DNA of 64,000 bases from Selenomonadales bacterium (GCA_029975165.1 JARKPR010000088.1:62001-126000); one strand, 5' to 3'. Positions 17,235 to 26,584 are shown, numbered from the stretch's first letter. Notes: generated from the sequence alone by a model not told the origin. A program made the numbers and translations.

Positions 17235-17891
17235 CTACAATGAATTTTTCATGTCTTGCATGAGCCGCGACAGCAGGCCGCGGATCCTGCGGATGCCCTG
17301 TTTGTGGAGCCGATAGACGTGTGACAGGCTCATATCGAGGGATTCGGCCAGTTGCCTGGGCTCACGCTCGTCGAGGTACATGCCCGACAGTATCATCTGC
17401 TCGTTGGCCGGCAGGCGTTCGAGGGCGCCGCGGACCTGAGCCACGAGGAAATTCCGCTCGGCCTGGATCGCGACCGCCGGCGCGTCGTCCACCAGCGCGT
17501 CCCCCAGGGTCAGGCTGCCGGCGTCGTCCAGGGGGCTATCGATATACAGCCAGTCGGTTTTGCCTTCGCGGGCGACGAAATTGGCCATCCGGCCGCGGAT
17601 GCGGTGAAAGGCGTACAGGCTGAACGCCACGCCGCGGTTGTGGTCGAAGCTTTCCACCGCTTCGATGAGGCCGACGGTGCCTTCCTGGATTATATCCATG
17701 GCCGCGGTATCGTCTACCCGCCAGCGGAGCGCCACTTTAAACACCAACGGCTGGTAATGCTCGATGAGCTGCCGGCGGCTGTCGAGGTCGCCATCTTCCT
17801 TGTAGGCTTCCCACAGCCGTTTTTCTTCGGCGATGTCCAGCAGACGAATTTTCCTGAGCTCCGCCAGATACTGGCTCAACACGGTAATCAT
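17235..17891 (-). CDS. Sigma-70-family RNA polymerase sigma factor
   Basis: Region 2 is clear (MDIIQEGTVGLIEAVESFD, then RIRGRM), matching the core-binding and -10 recognition segments. Region 4 carries a helix-turn-helix (RQLAESLDMSLSHVYRLHKQG) near the C-terminus. Region 3 is short. At 218 residues it is the size of the FliA/SigF/SigH class rather than RpoD or an ECF factor. It begins six bases after tamB and precedes bamA, so it is co-transcribed with outer-membrane assembly genes. Its regulon is unknown, and an envelope-stress role is inferred from position. FliA identity is less likely because the region 2 wording differs. Confidence 0.8.
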   Translation of the reverse strand: MITVLSQYLAELRKIRLLDIAEEKRLWEAYKEDGDLDSRRQLIEHYQPLVFKVALRWRVDDTAAMDIIQEGTVGLIEAVESFDHNRGVAFSLYAFHRIRGRMANFVAREGKTDWLYIDSPLDDAGSLTLGDALVDDAPAVAIQAERNFLVAQVRGALERLPANEQMILSGMYLDEREPRQLAESLDMSLSHVYRLHKQGIRRIRGLLSRLMQDMKNSL

Positions 17892-17897
17892 CCCCGC

Positions 17898-20800
17898 TTA
17901 GAAATTAAACCTGGCTTCGACGCCGACCCGCTTGCGGTTGAGTTCGTCCACAGCTCCCGTGACGCTTAACCGCCGGGTGATGTCGTAACGCATGTAGGCG
18001 CTTGTCTCTTTGTGGTCGAGGCCCATCGTATAGCTGATGAACAGCCGGTCGGAGACGTATTTGCCGATTTCGATGTTGTAGACCTCGCGGTCGAGGGCCG
18101 ACGCCCGGCCCGAAGTCGTGGACCTGCCCGGTACTACGTTGTTGGTGCTTTGCGAGGTCCCGTCGGCGGCGAGGGTGCTGCGCACAAGGCGGAATTCGTC
18201 GAGACCGAAGGCGTTGCGGAAGGCGCTTTCGGCTTCAGCCACGAAGGCGATCTGCAGGCCGGCGTCAAGGAGATTCAAGAGTTCGTCCCGGCCGAGGCCG
18301 GTATCGGCGCCGCCGCCCTCCGTGCCTTGCCTGTCGAAGTAACGGCTGCGCAGCGTGAGGAGCGAGAGGATCTGTTGCTGGCTCATCGCCGGTTCGGAGC
18401 TCAGGCGGAAGTCCATCGCGTCGAGCGGCCCGCTCACCGCCAGTTTGACGGTGGTGTATTCCAGCCTGGTGTTGGCGGTCATCCTGACGACCGGCATAAG
18501 GGACCCGAACTGGGTAAAGTCCGCTCGGCCGGAATCTACCGTGAATTTGGTGCGCAGGTAGTTTACTGAGCCCCGGTCGACGGCGAAATGCCCCGAGGCC
18601 TCGGGGGCCAGGGTGGTCCCGGTGAATCTCGCTTTGCCTTCCACCAGCAGGTCGTAGAGATAGGGGTTGAACAGCCGCACCCTGCTGGCGGCGACGACTT
18701 CCAGGTCGAGGCCGATGTCGAGGCCCGAGGATGCGAACTCGGGCACGAGCGGTACGTTGATCGTCGTGTTGTCGAATACGAGCCTGCCGGCAAGAACCGG
18801 CTTGCCGCCGCTGGCGTCGAGGGTAAGCGTGCCTTCCAGCGGCCCCTTGAAGTATTTATGGTTGACGCCCAGCTTGTTCAGCACGAGCAGCAGGCGGTAG
18901 TCCGCCAGGGAAAGCCCCTTCATCGCCGCCGTGCCTGTCAGGCGGTAGGAGCCGTCGCCCATGCTGCCGTCGAAGGTTATTATATTAATTTTATCACCTT
19001 CGAACTTAATATCAACCCCAACTTTTTGCAGCGGGTCGGCCAGTTGTTTGAGCTTGACGGTGCCGTCCTTTATGGCGATGCCGCCGTAAAGGAGCGGCTG
19101 GGCCAAGGTGCCCCCTACGGTCAGCTCGCCGTGGGTTGGCCCGGAAGCCCAGGCCACTTCCTTGGTGAGCAGCGGCAGGATGCTCAGGTCGGCCTGCTCC
19201 AGGCGCACCTTGAGATCCATCTGGTCGGCGATCGTCCCCCGCTGCCGCCCTTCCGGGTTGAGGGCGGCCAGGGGGATGGTCCCGTATGCACTGGCCCGGT
19301 ACGGGCCTTTGCTGATCAGCAGTTGGTTGACGTTTATGCTTCCCTTGTCGAGGACGAACAGCCCGTACAGGGAGTCGAAGGTGGCGTTGGCCACGCCGCC
19401 GCCGCCGATTTCCAGCGAAACGGCGGCATAGGGGCTGTATGAGGTGCCCGCGATCTGGGCGGTGAAGGTGATTTTGCCGCGGGTTTCGACCGTGGCGTCG
19501 GTCCAGGCCGTCAACAGTCCGGCATCCAGGCCCCGGCCGCTTATTTCCACGTCGAGCGGCCCGCCGATGGTGGCGGTGCCTAGGGCCGCCAGCACCCCGT
19601 CGCCCTGTTTGGCGAAAAAGCGGTTGATCGTCACCACTTTCCCGTTCAGGGCGATGTCGGCCTCGATGTTGTCCAGGGAATAGTTTTTGATCTTGCCTTT
19701 GGTCAGCGTGCCGGTCAGCCGGATGTCGGGTTTGGCCACCGTGCCGCCCAGGCTGACATGGCCGTCGAGACGGCCGTCGATGTCCTTGGCCGGGACGCCC
19801 AAGATGGCGAGCAAGCCGGCAACGCTGCCCCGCTGCGCTTCGAGGTCACCGTAGAGCGACCCGCTTTCAAAAACGATGCCGCCGGTAAAGGTGAATTTGC
19901 CCTCGCCCTGCGAAAATCCGAAATTGGGCACGCTCAGCTGGTCGGCGTCCACATTCACCCGGCCCGCGACATCGGTTATCTCCTGGCCGTTCAGCTTCAG
20001 GCCGGCGGCGGCGATCTCGCCGTCGAACACCAGGGCCTCCGGGGTGCCTGTAAGGCGGCCGGTGAAGTTGGTCCGGCCGGCCACCGCATAGGGGAACCTC
20101 ACCTGGATGGCGGCCAGGTCGATATCCTTGGCGGACACTTCGAGATTAAGCTGGCTGGTGGCCGAGATGGTGCCGCCGAACTTGACCTCGGCGTTCAGCG
20201 AATTGACCACGAAGTCGCGCAGCTCGGTCACGCCGCCCTGGCGGCGGTAATATCCTTCGGCCCGCGCGATGAGCTGGTCGCGGAAACTGCCCTCGCTGAG
20301 CCTGACGTGGCCTTCGGCGGCGAACGCCGCCAGCGGCCCGGTTATCGTCACGTCGTTGTCAATGTTGCCTGTGAGCCTCTCGCCCGGCAGGATCAGTTTT
20401 ACGATGTTTTCCGCCCGCGCCTGGCGGGTGGCGACGGTGAGGTTGAGTTCCTGCGCCCCGGTCAGGCCGACGGTGCCGTTGACCGTGTGCCTGGCGGCCC
20501 CGTCCGCCGCCTCGACCCCCGTGAGGGTGAGGGCGTCGCGCGTCACGGCCACGCTGCCTTTGGCGATGGCGAACGGCTGCTGGAGCACCCTGCCGTTGTA
20601 AGCGGTGAAGCGGGCCGTCGCCCTGGGGGCGTCGGTCGTCCCGTCAAGCGCGCCCTCCGTGTCGACCGTGCCGGCCAGATCCACGCCGCCGGCCGGGCCC
20701 GCCAGCGCCGCCAGGGGAACCCCCTGGCCGAAAAAGTTCAGCGCCAGCCGGCCGTTATCGGCCGTTCCCCGGGCCGACAGCGTCCCGCCGCCGGGAAAAC

Positions 20801-22154
20801 CGACCGTTATATAGTCGGCCGTCAGTCGGCCGCCGGCTTTGAAGAAGCCGGCGGCCAGGCTGGCGAAAGGCACGCCCTCGATTTGGCCGCCGCTTGCCTG
20901 GACCGTGCCGGCGACCTTCATCGCGGCCACGTCGTCCGTGCCCTCGACGCGCAGGTCGATGTCGGCGCGCCCGGCCATGCTGACCCCGAGGTAAGGCAGG
21001 GCCGCCAGGTCGAGGCTGCGGCCGTTCAGTGCGAAATTGAACGCTTTCTTGGCGGGCAGGACGGTGCCGGAGCCGTTTATCCGGCCGCCGAACACATCGG
21101 CTTTTACGCTTACCACCGGCTGCGACGGCGTGCCGCCGACAGTGGCGGTGAACGACAGCGGCCCGCCCACCGGAATGGTTCCGTCGAGGGCCGCCGGGTC
21201 GAACTTCGCGGCGCTGACCGTAAGGCCCAGCACCGGCCCGGCAGCGCCCAGGGTTACCTTACCCCGCAGCTCGATGTCCTGTCCGTAAATCTTTGCGGCT
21301 ATGGGGAAAAGGAATATCTGCTTGTCGCTGAAGGAAACGCTGCCGCTGATGTCCTGCATCGCGACGCCGGCGGCGTCGATGCTCACACCGGCGAATTCGG
21401 CTTCGCCGGCATAAACAAGCTGGTCTTTATCCCGCCGCAGGATGATCTGGCCCCGGGCCAACCGGCCGCCGACCGCCCTGACGCCGCTATCGGCCGGCAG
21501 CAGCGCTCCTAGCCCGTCGAGGCCGAGGTTGCTCGCCTCGGCGGCCACCATGCCTTCGCCTTTACTGTTCATGCGCCCGGTGGCCTCCAGCGACGCTCCT
21601 TCATATGTAGCGGCAAGCTTGAAAGCTATGTCGGGTTTGTCGGCAAAATCGAACCCGGCGTCGATGGCGGCCAGCTGCCACTGCCCCTGCGGAGCGCTGA
21701 CCGCCAGCGTGCCCTGGTTGACGGTTATCCTGCCGCCGAACTGCGAGTCGCCTGAGCGGGTTTTCGCCAGCAGGTCGTCAATGTTCCAGGTGCCGTCCGC
21801 CTGCCTGATGAGGCTGATCCGGGGCGTATCGAGGGAAAGCTCCCGGACCGCCTCGACCGCGGTCTTGCCCCCTAACAGGGCCAGCGGATTGTATACCACC
21901 GTGACCTTCGGGGCGGCGGCAATCAGCCCGCCGCGGTTGTCGCTGATGACGACGTCGGACAGCGCGACCTTGTTGAACGACGCGATCTCGATGCTGCCGA
22001 CCGCGACGCCGCCGCCCAGGGCCTTGGTCAATTCCGACTCTAGTTTATCGTTCATCCCCGCCATGACGGTCTGGCTTTTGCTGTATAGAAATGCGCCGGC
22101 GACAATGGCAATCAAAAAAGCCACTACAGCCAGTACCATGGCTTTTTGCCGCAT
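17898..22154 (-). CDS. tamB: TamB/AsmA-like bridge protein
   Basis: A 1418-residue protein with one N-terminal membrane anchor (about 7-26), a very long repetitive beta-rich body, and a DUF490-type C-terminus ending VGVEARFNF. TamB-family proteins span the periplasm as a hydrophobic groove and move phospholipid to the outer membrane. The start is the ATG at 22154, which has GGGAGG five bases upstream; an ATG ten codons earlier lacks such a site. It is the head of a unit with the sigma factor, the one-TM protein and bamA. The pairing of tamB with bamA, without a separate tamA, fits what is known of BamA-linked TamB in other phyla. Confidence 0.9.
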   Translation of the reverse strand: MRQKAMVLAVVAFLIAIVAGAFLYSKSQTVMAGMNDKLESELTKALGGGVAVGSIEIASFNKVALSDVVISDNRGGLIAAAPKVTVVYNPLALLGGKTAVEAVRELSLDTPRISLIRQADGTWNIDDLLAKTRSGDSQFGGRITVNQGTLAVSAPQGQWQLAAIDAGFDFADKPDIAFKLAATYEGASLEATGRMNSKGEGMVAAEASNLGLDGLGALLPADSGVRAVGGRLARGQIILRRDKDQLVYAGEAEFAGVSIDAAGVAMQDISGSVSFSDKQIFLFPIAAKIYGQDIELRGKVTLGAAGPVLGLTVSAAKFDPAALDGTIPVGGPLSFTATVGGTPSQPVVSVKADVFGGRINGSGTVLPAKKAFNFALNGRSLDLAALPYLGVSMAGRADIDLRVEGTDDVAAMKVAGTVQASGGQIEGVPFASLAAGFFKAGGRLTADYITVGFPGGGTLSARGTADNGRLALNFFGQGVPLAALAGPAGGVDLAGTVDTEGALDGTTDAPRATARFTAYNGRVLQQPFAIAKGSVAVTRDALTLTGVEAADGAARHTVNGTVGLTGAQELNLTVATRQARAENIVKLILPGERLTGNIDNDVTITGPLAAFAAEGHVRLSEGSFRDQLIARAEGYYRRQGGVTELRDFVVNSLNAEVKFGGTISATSQLNLEVSAKDIDLAAIQVRFPYAVAGRTNFTGRLTGTPEALVFDGEIAAAGLKLNGQEITDVAGRVNVDADQLSVPNFGFSQGEGKFTFTGGIVFESGSLYGDLEAQRGSVAGLLAILGVPAKDIDGRLDGHVSLGGTVAKPDIRLTGTLTKGKIKNYSLDNIEADIALNGKVVTINRFFAKQGDGVLAALGTATIGGPLDVEISGRGLDAGLLTAWTDATVETRGKITFTAQIAGTSYSPYAAVSLEIGGGGVANATFDSLYGLFVLDKGSINVNQLLISKGPYRASAYGTIPLAALNPEGRQRGTIADQMDLKVRLEQADLSILPLLTKEVAWASGPTHGELTVGGTLAQPLLYGGIAIKDGTVKLKQLADPLQKVGVDIKFEGDKINIITFDGSMGDGSYRLTGTAAMKGLSLADYRLLLVLNKLGVNHKYFKGPLEGTLTLDASGGKPVLAGRLVFDNTTINVPLVPEFASSGLDIGLDLEVVAASRVRLFNPYLYDLLVEGKARFTGTTLAPEASGHFAVDRGSVNYLRTKFTVDSGRADFTQFGSLMPVVRMTANTRLEYTTVKLAVSGPLDAMDFRLSSEPAMSQQQILSLLTLRSRYFDRQGTEGGGADTGLGRDELLNLLDAGLQIAFVAEAESAFRNAFGLDEFRLVRSTLAADGTSQSTNNVVPGRSTTSGRASALDREVYNIEIGKYVSDRLFISYTMGLDHKETSAYMRYDITRRLSVTGAVDELNRKRVGVEARFNF

Positions 22155-22319
22155 ATAAGCCTCCCGCATCTTAGTCTGGTTCATGATTAATTTCGACGCG
22201 GGCGAAGCCCTTCCTTTAAAAAGGCGCTGGGAATAAATTTCAATGGATACTTTATCTATTATTACCGGAAATTTGTCCCATATGCGCCGAGGATAAATTC
22301 ACTGCCGGGCGGCCGCGGA

Positions 22320-22345
22320 AAAGCCGGGGCATTTGCCCCGGCTTT
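22320..22345 (-). terminator. Intrinsic terminator after tolC
   Basis: AAAGCCGGGGC (22320-22330) and GCCCCGGCTTT (22335-22345) give an 11-bp stem with a 4-base loop, followed by T on the minus strand. The AT-rich 160 bases between it and tamB (22160-22319) presumably hold the tamB promoter, but I see no clear one. Confidence 0.75.
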
Positions 22346-22354
22346 GTATTAATC

Positions 22355-23638
22355 CTATTTCACCTCTATGCCCATGGCCTTGTCGAGCTTGGACTTGCTG
22401 GTGTTGTAGTCGTAGAGCGCCTGGGTGTAGTTGGTCTTGGCCTGGGCGAGCGCCAGCTGGGCGTCGATGACGTCGAGGTTGGTGCCCACGCCGGCATTGT
22501 AGCGGACCTGGGCGATGGCGAAGTCCTCTTCGGCCTTGGCTACCGCCACCTTGCTGGTTTCGATGCGCTTTTCCGCTTCCTTTATGCCGAGATAAGCCTG
22601 ACGGACTTCGAGGGCCGCGCTGTCTTTGGTCTGGCGGGCCGTTTCATCGGCCTTGACCACCCCGGCTTCCGCTTCCTTGACCTTGGAGAGGGTGAGTTGG
22701 GTGTCGAACAGGGTCATCGAGGCGGTGAGGGCGACTTGCCAGTTGCTGTTCGTCGAGCCGGGGAAGCGGTCGTCGTTCCAGTTATTGGACCCGCTCAGGG
22801 ACAGGGTGGGCAAAAAACCGGCGCGGTAGACCTTGACCCCTTCCTTGGCGCTCTGTACGCCGGCGTCGGCCTGGATGACGTCCGGCCTGTTCTGCAGGGC
22901 GTACTTGATGCCGTCGTCGAGGGTGGTGCCAACCTGTATGTATTGCAGGTCTTCCTTCAGCCTGATGTCGGTGTCATGCGTCAGGCCCATAATGTTGTTC
23001 AGGTTGGCCACCGCGATGTCGAAGTTGTTCTGGGCCTTGATAAGGTTTTGCTGGGCGTCGGCCAGCGCCACTTCGGAACGCAGCACGTCGGATCTGGCCA
23101 CCGTGCCGACGTCGTACTGGGCCTGTACATTCCGCAGGTGGGAGGCGAGGTTGTCGACCGACTCCTGGGCGATCTGCAGCAGGTTGCGCGTCTGCAGGAC
23201 GTTGAAATAGCCCGTGGTCGCGTCCAGCTTCAACTGCTGCTTGGTCTTGGCAAGGCCGAGGTCGGCGACCTGCAGGGCGAGCCGTGACTGGCTGACGAGG
23301 CCTTCGACCCGGCCGCCGGTGTATAGCGGCAGCGACAGGTTGACGGTGTTGTTGAAGTCGTTGCGCGGGTCGTCGGAATGGGCCAATTCGTACCGCCTTT
23401 CGCTGTGGCTGTAGCCGATGGTGGGGCCGTAACCGGCCAGGGCTTCCCTGACCGCCCAGGCGGATTTTTCCCGCTCGGCGACGGCGATCTTGACCGTGGG
23501 GTTATTCTTCAGCGCCAGAGCGACACTGTCGTCGAGCGTGAGCTCCAGGGGCGCGGCCAGGGCGACGCTGTTCAGCAGCATAAAGCCGCACGCCGCCGCC
23601 AGGGCGAAGCGTTTCTTTGTTCTCGATCCTTGCGACAT
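22355..23638 (-). CDS. tolC: TolC-family outer-membrane channel
   Basis: A 427-residue outer-membrane efflux protein with a signal peptide (to about residue 29, ALAA) and two OEP repeats of long helices. Their strands are recognised at LSLPLYTGGRVEGLVSQSR and VALTASMTLFDTQLTL. Homotrimers form a periplasm-spanning channel for efflux and secretion. The ATG at 23638 has AGGAGG seven bases upstream; the preceding in-frame GTG overlaps the spacer. No efflux pump genes adjoin it; its neighbours are mlaD upstream and tamB downstream. A strong promoter with an overlapping inverted repeat suggests repressor control. Confidence 0.92.
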   Translation of the reverse strand: MSQGSRTKKRFALAAACGFMLLNSVALAAPLELTLDDSVALALKNNPTVKIAVAEREKSAWAVREALAGYGPTIGYSHSERRYELAHSDDPRNDFNNTVNLSLPLYTGGRVEGLVSQSRLALQVADLGLAKTKQQLKLDATTGYFNVLQTRNLLQIAQESVDNLASHLRNVQAQYDVGTVARSDVLRSEVALADAQQNLIKAQNNFDIAVANLNNIMGLTHDTDIRLKEDLQYIQVGTTLDDGIKYALQNRPDVIQADAGVQSAKEGVKVYRAGFLPTLSLSGSNNWNDDRFPGSTNSNWQVALTASMTLFDTQLTLSKVKEAEAGVVKADETARQTKDSAALEVRQAYLGIKEAEKRIETSKVAVAKAEEDFAIAQVRYNAGVGTNLDVIDAQLALAQAKTNYTQALYDYNTSKSKLDKAMGIEVK

Positions 23639-23690
23639 CACAATTCCTCCTGACTATATGCAGCGGCTGTTCCGCCGTAGCTTCCTTATT

Positions 23691-23720
23691 TTGGATTGTT
23701 GACTGACTAGTCAATTCCAA
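23691..23720. promoter_or_regulatory. Operator-like inverted repeat at the tolC promoter
   Basis: TGACTAGTCA (23704-23713) is a perfect 10-bp palindrome nested in a wider imperfect dyad with TTGGA (23691-23695) and TCCAA (23716-23720). It lies just downstream of the tolC -10 box, over the probable transcription start, the usual place for a TetR-type repressor site. No regulator gene is adjacent. Confidence 0.55.
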
Positions 23721-23725
23721 TTTTT

Positions 23726-23755
23726 ATTATAGTGTTTAAAACAGGGCTGTGTCAA
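23726..23755 (-). promoter_or_regulatory. Strong sigma-A promoter of tolC
   Basis: On the minus strand a perfect TTGACA (23755-23750) and a perfect TATAAT (23731-23726) are separated by 18 bases, directly after the mlaD stop. Confidence 0.8.
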
Positions 23756-23762
23756 CACTATT

Positions 23763-25040
23763 CTAGAACGAATGCCGCACACCCACGTAGGTATTCTCGT
23801 TCGGCTTCCTGTTCAGGCTGTCGGTCTGGCCGACGATGAAGGTGTTGGGCGCGATTTCGTACTGGGTACGGAGCTTGACGCGCACGTCGTTGGGATCGTA
23901 GACGTCGAGCGACAGGCTGAGCTTGTCGCCCAGCTTCGTGTCGGCGCCGATGCCTGCCTTGCTCTCGATGACGCCGGCCCGGGCGGCGAACCGGTCGTCG
24001 CCTTTGCCGAACTGGAAATTGGTTTTTTGGTCTTCGCCGATACCGCTCACGCCGACGACGGCAAAATCGCGCGGCGAGGTGCTGATGCGGATGTCGGCGT
24101 TGCTTCTGTATTTGCCGGTATGGCCGTTATACAGGACCTCGAAGCTCGTATCGGCTTTTATGCTGTCCATTTTGGTGAGCATCTTGTTGGCCTTTTCGCT
24201 CACCGAGCGGGTGTTACGGAGCGTTTCTTTGATATTTTGGGCCGTTTCCGGGTCGGTGACGATGTCTTGCACCGAAGCGGCGATCTTCTCGACCCGTACG
24301 CTGGTATTCTTGAGGTTCTGGATGGTTTCCTTGAGGTCGCTGGCCGTCCGGCCGTTATCGTCGACGGTCGCCACCATCTTGTCGACCCGCCCCGCCATGT
24401 CGCGGAGGCTGTCGGACATGGCCCGCAGGTTGCCGACCATGGCGTTGACGTCCTGCTCGTTGTTGGCGGCCATGCGGGCCATGCTGGCGCTGAATTCGTT
24501 GAGCCGCTCGGTGAGGTCGCGGGCGTTGAAGGCGGTGGCCCTGACGGCGGTCTTGAATTTTTCGTCGCCGAGGACTTCGTTGAGGTTGTTGACCAGTTTC
24601 TGGACGTCGGCCAGCACTTTGTCGGCCGAGTTGACGAACTGGTCGAAGCCGCGCGGGTCCTCGCCGGCGACGGTGGCGCCGGGCGGCAGGTGGCCCTGGT
24701 TGTCCCGCGGCGGAGTTATATTGATGAATTTTTCCCCGAGCAGCCCGTCCGTGCCGATCGAGAATCTGGACCCTTGGGGAATTTTGATGCCCGGGTTGAT
24801 GAGCAGCCGCACCTCGACACCCTTGTCGCCGGTCCGCACCGCGTCCACCCGTCCGACGTCCACGCCGGCGTAGCGCACGATGTTGCCTTCCTTGAGGCCG
24901 CTGACTTCGCTGAAAACCACCTGGAGAGGATACCCCTTTTCGCCGAAGGAGATGCCGCCGAGATAAACGACCATATACCCGAGCAGCAGCAGCCCGATGA
25001 GCGCTACCGCCCCTACTTTGGCCTCGGTGCTAAGATTCAC
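23763..25040 (-). CDS. mlaD: MlaD-type MCE protein with C-terminal outer-membrane beta-barrel
   Basis: An N-terminal anchor (about 9-29) is followed by one MCE domain (about 38-120, YPLQVVFSEVSGLKEGNIVRY). A long helical region with many N, D and T residues (about 140-290) comes next. The last 130 residues alternate like beta-strands and end VGVRHSF with a terminal Phe. This anchor-MCE-helix-barrel plan is the trans-envelope form described for diderm Firmicutes, where a single protein replaces separate MlaD and MlaA. It starts at a GTG (25040) after AAGGAGG and overlaps mlaF by 11 bases. It should carry phospholipid between the membranes with MlaE and MlaF. Confidence 0.9.
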   Translation of the reverse strand: MNLSTEAKVGAVALIGLLLLGYMVVYLGGISFGEKGYPLQVVFSEVSGLKEGNIVRYAGVDVGRVDAVRTGDKGVEVRLLINPGIKIPQGSRFSIGTDGLLGEKFINITPPRDNQGHLPPGATVAGEDPRGFDQFVNSADKVLADVQKLVNNLNEVLGDEKFKTAVRATAFNARDLTERLNEFSASMARMAANNEQDVNAMVGNLRAMSDSLRDMAGRVDKMVATVDDNGRTASDLKETIQNLKNTSVRVEKIAASVQDIVTDPETAQNIKETLRNTRSVSEKANKMLTKMDSIKADTSFEVLYNGHTGKYRSNADIRISTSPRDFAVVGVSGIGEDQKTNFQFGKGDDRFAARAGVIESKAGIGADTKLGDKLSLSLDVYDPNDVRVKLRTQYEIAPNTFIVGQTDSLNRKPNENTYVGVRHSF

Positions 25041-25800
25041 TTTGTCTCGACCTCCTTTTGGCGAGATGGCCGGGATTGGCCCAGCCATGGATGAATTGCT
25101 GGACGATGGGGTTGGTCGACTTCTTGATCTCGCTTACCGTTCCCACCTCGATTATCCGTCCGCCGTGGATCATGGCGATCCGGTCGGCGATGTTGAACGC
25201 GCTTTGCATGTGATGGGTAACCACCACCGAGGTGACGTTGAGGATGCGGCGGGTGCTGCAGATCAGCCGGTCGATGGTCGTCGCCATTATCGGGTCGAGG
25301 CCGGCCGTCGGTTCGTCGTACAGCAGGATCTGCGGGTTTATGGCGATGGCCCTGGCGAGACTGACCCGCTTCTTCATACCGCCGGAAAGTTCGCTGGGCA
25401 TGACGCCCTCCTGGCCGGCGAGGCCGACCATCCTCAAGCGCCGCCGGACCGTGCGGGCGATTTCCTCCTCGGACAGCGCGCTGTGCTGGCGGAGGCCGAA
25501 GGCCACGTTTTCCCCCACCGTCATCGAGTCGAACAGGGCCGAGTATTGGAATACCATCCCCATCTTGCGGCGGATGACGTTGAGGTCTTCCTCGCCAAGC
25601 CGGGAGATCTCCTGACCGTTGATCCAGATTTCCCCGGCCGAGGGGCGCAGCAGGCCGATCATCAGCCGCAGGATGGTGCTCTTGCCCGAGCCGCTGGGGC
25701 CGATGATTACCATTATTTCGCCTTCGGCGATGTCCAGATCGATATTTTCCAGCACCGGTTTGTTGCGGAACGCCATGCTGACGTCGGCGAACTTGATCAT
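25030..25800 (-). CDS. mlaF: Mla phospholipid transport ATPase
   Basis: The 256-residue ATPase has Walker A GPSGSGKST, the signature LSGGMKKR (the KKR form seen in MlaF/Mkl proteins), Walker B ILLYDEPTAGLDP and the H-loop VVTHH. It energises phospholipid exchange by the MlaE permease and the MCE protein. GGGGTGG precedes the ATG. The gene is 10 bases after mlaE and overlaps mlaD, so mlaE-mlaF-mlaD form one tight operon. No mlaB (STAS) or mlaC gene is present, which fits a shuttle-free bridge system. Confidence 0.93.
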   Translation of the reverse strand: MIKFADVSMAFRNKPVLENIDLDIAEGEIMVIIGPSGSGKSTILRLMIGLLRPSAGEIWINGQEISRLGEEDLNVIRRKMGMVFQYSALFDSMTVGENVAFGLRQHSALSEEEIARTVRRRLRMVGLAGQEGVMPSELSGGMKKRVSLARAIAINPQILLYDEPTAGLDPIMATTIDRLICSTRRILNVTSVVVTHHMQSAFNIADRIAMIHGGRIIEVGTVSEIKKSTNPIVQQFIHGWANPGHLAKRRSRQSES

Positions 25801-25810
25801 GGGTCCACCC

Positions 25811-26584
25811 CTAGCGGTACAGAATCAGCGACAGGAAGTAGTTGCTGATGAAAATCAGGATCATCGACGTTACGACCGAGCCGGTGGTCGCCTTGCCGAC
25901 GCCTTCGGCCCCCTCGGCGGTCGTCAGCCCTTTATAGCAGCCGACGATGGCGATGATGGCCCCGAAGAACATGCTCTTTATCAGCCCGCCGGTAACGTCG
26001 TTCACCACCGCGAACACTTTGATCGACTGCAGGAAGGTGAAGGAGTTGATGCCGGCGTACAGCGTGGCTACCAGATAGCCGCCGACCGTGCCGATCATAT
26101 CGGCGAAGATCACCAGGAGCGGCAGCATGAACACGCAGGCGATCAGCCGGGGTACGACGAGATAGGCGACCGGATTGGTGGCCATGACCCGCAGGGCGTC
26201 GATCTGTTCGGTGACTTTCATCGAGCCGATCTCCGCCGTGATGGCCGCGCCCACCCGGCCGGCGGCGACAACGCCCGTCAGCACCGGGGAGAGCTCGCGG
26301 CCGACCGCGATGGACACCACGCCGCCGACCGACGCCTGGGCGCCGTATTTGATGAATTCGTGGGCGATCTGCATGGTCATGACCATGCCGGTGAACAACA
26401 TGGTGAGGGCGACGATCGGCAGGGAATCGACGCCGAGATGGGCCATCTGCCGCAGGACATGGCCGGCGGGCGGCAAGCGCCGCAGGCTGGCGAAGGTCTG
26501 GCCGACAAGCAGCACGACCTGGCCGGTGTGTTCGAGGCTATCTATTACCTGGCGGCCGAGCCTTTCCAGCAAAGGTATGAGCAT
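25811..26584 (-). CDS. mlaE: Mla phospholipid ABC permease
   Basis: MlaE/YrbE permease of 257 residues with about five to six hydrophobic segments and the family core GRVGAAITAEIGSMKVTEQ near the middle. The start is the ATG at 26584 with GAGG eight bases upstream; the open frame extends 55 codons further but that part has no homology-like features. It begins the mlaEFD operon. Between this start and 26833 there is GC-rich sequence with no gene; no convincing promoter was found there. Confidence 0.93.
   Translation of the reverse strand: MLIPLLERLGRQVIDSLEHTGQVVLLVGQTFASLRRLPPAGHVLRQMAHLGVDSLPIVALTMLFTGMVMTMQIAHEFIKYGAQASVGGVVSIAVGRELSPVLTGVVAAGRVGAAITAEIGSMKVTEQIDALRVMATNPVAYLVVPRLIACVFMLPLLVIFADMIGTVGGYLVATLYAGINSFTFLQSIKVFAVVNDVTGGLIKSMFFGAIIAIVGCYKGLTTAEGAEGVGKATTGSVVTSMILIFISNYFLSLILYR

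Noticed and set aside
17235-17891. Assignment of the sigma factor as FliA because flagellar genes are nearby
   Set aside because: It is over 13 kb from the flagellar genes, in the tamB-bamA unit, and the region 2 wording is not FliA-like.
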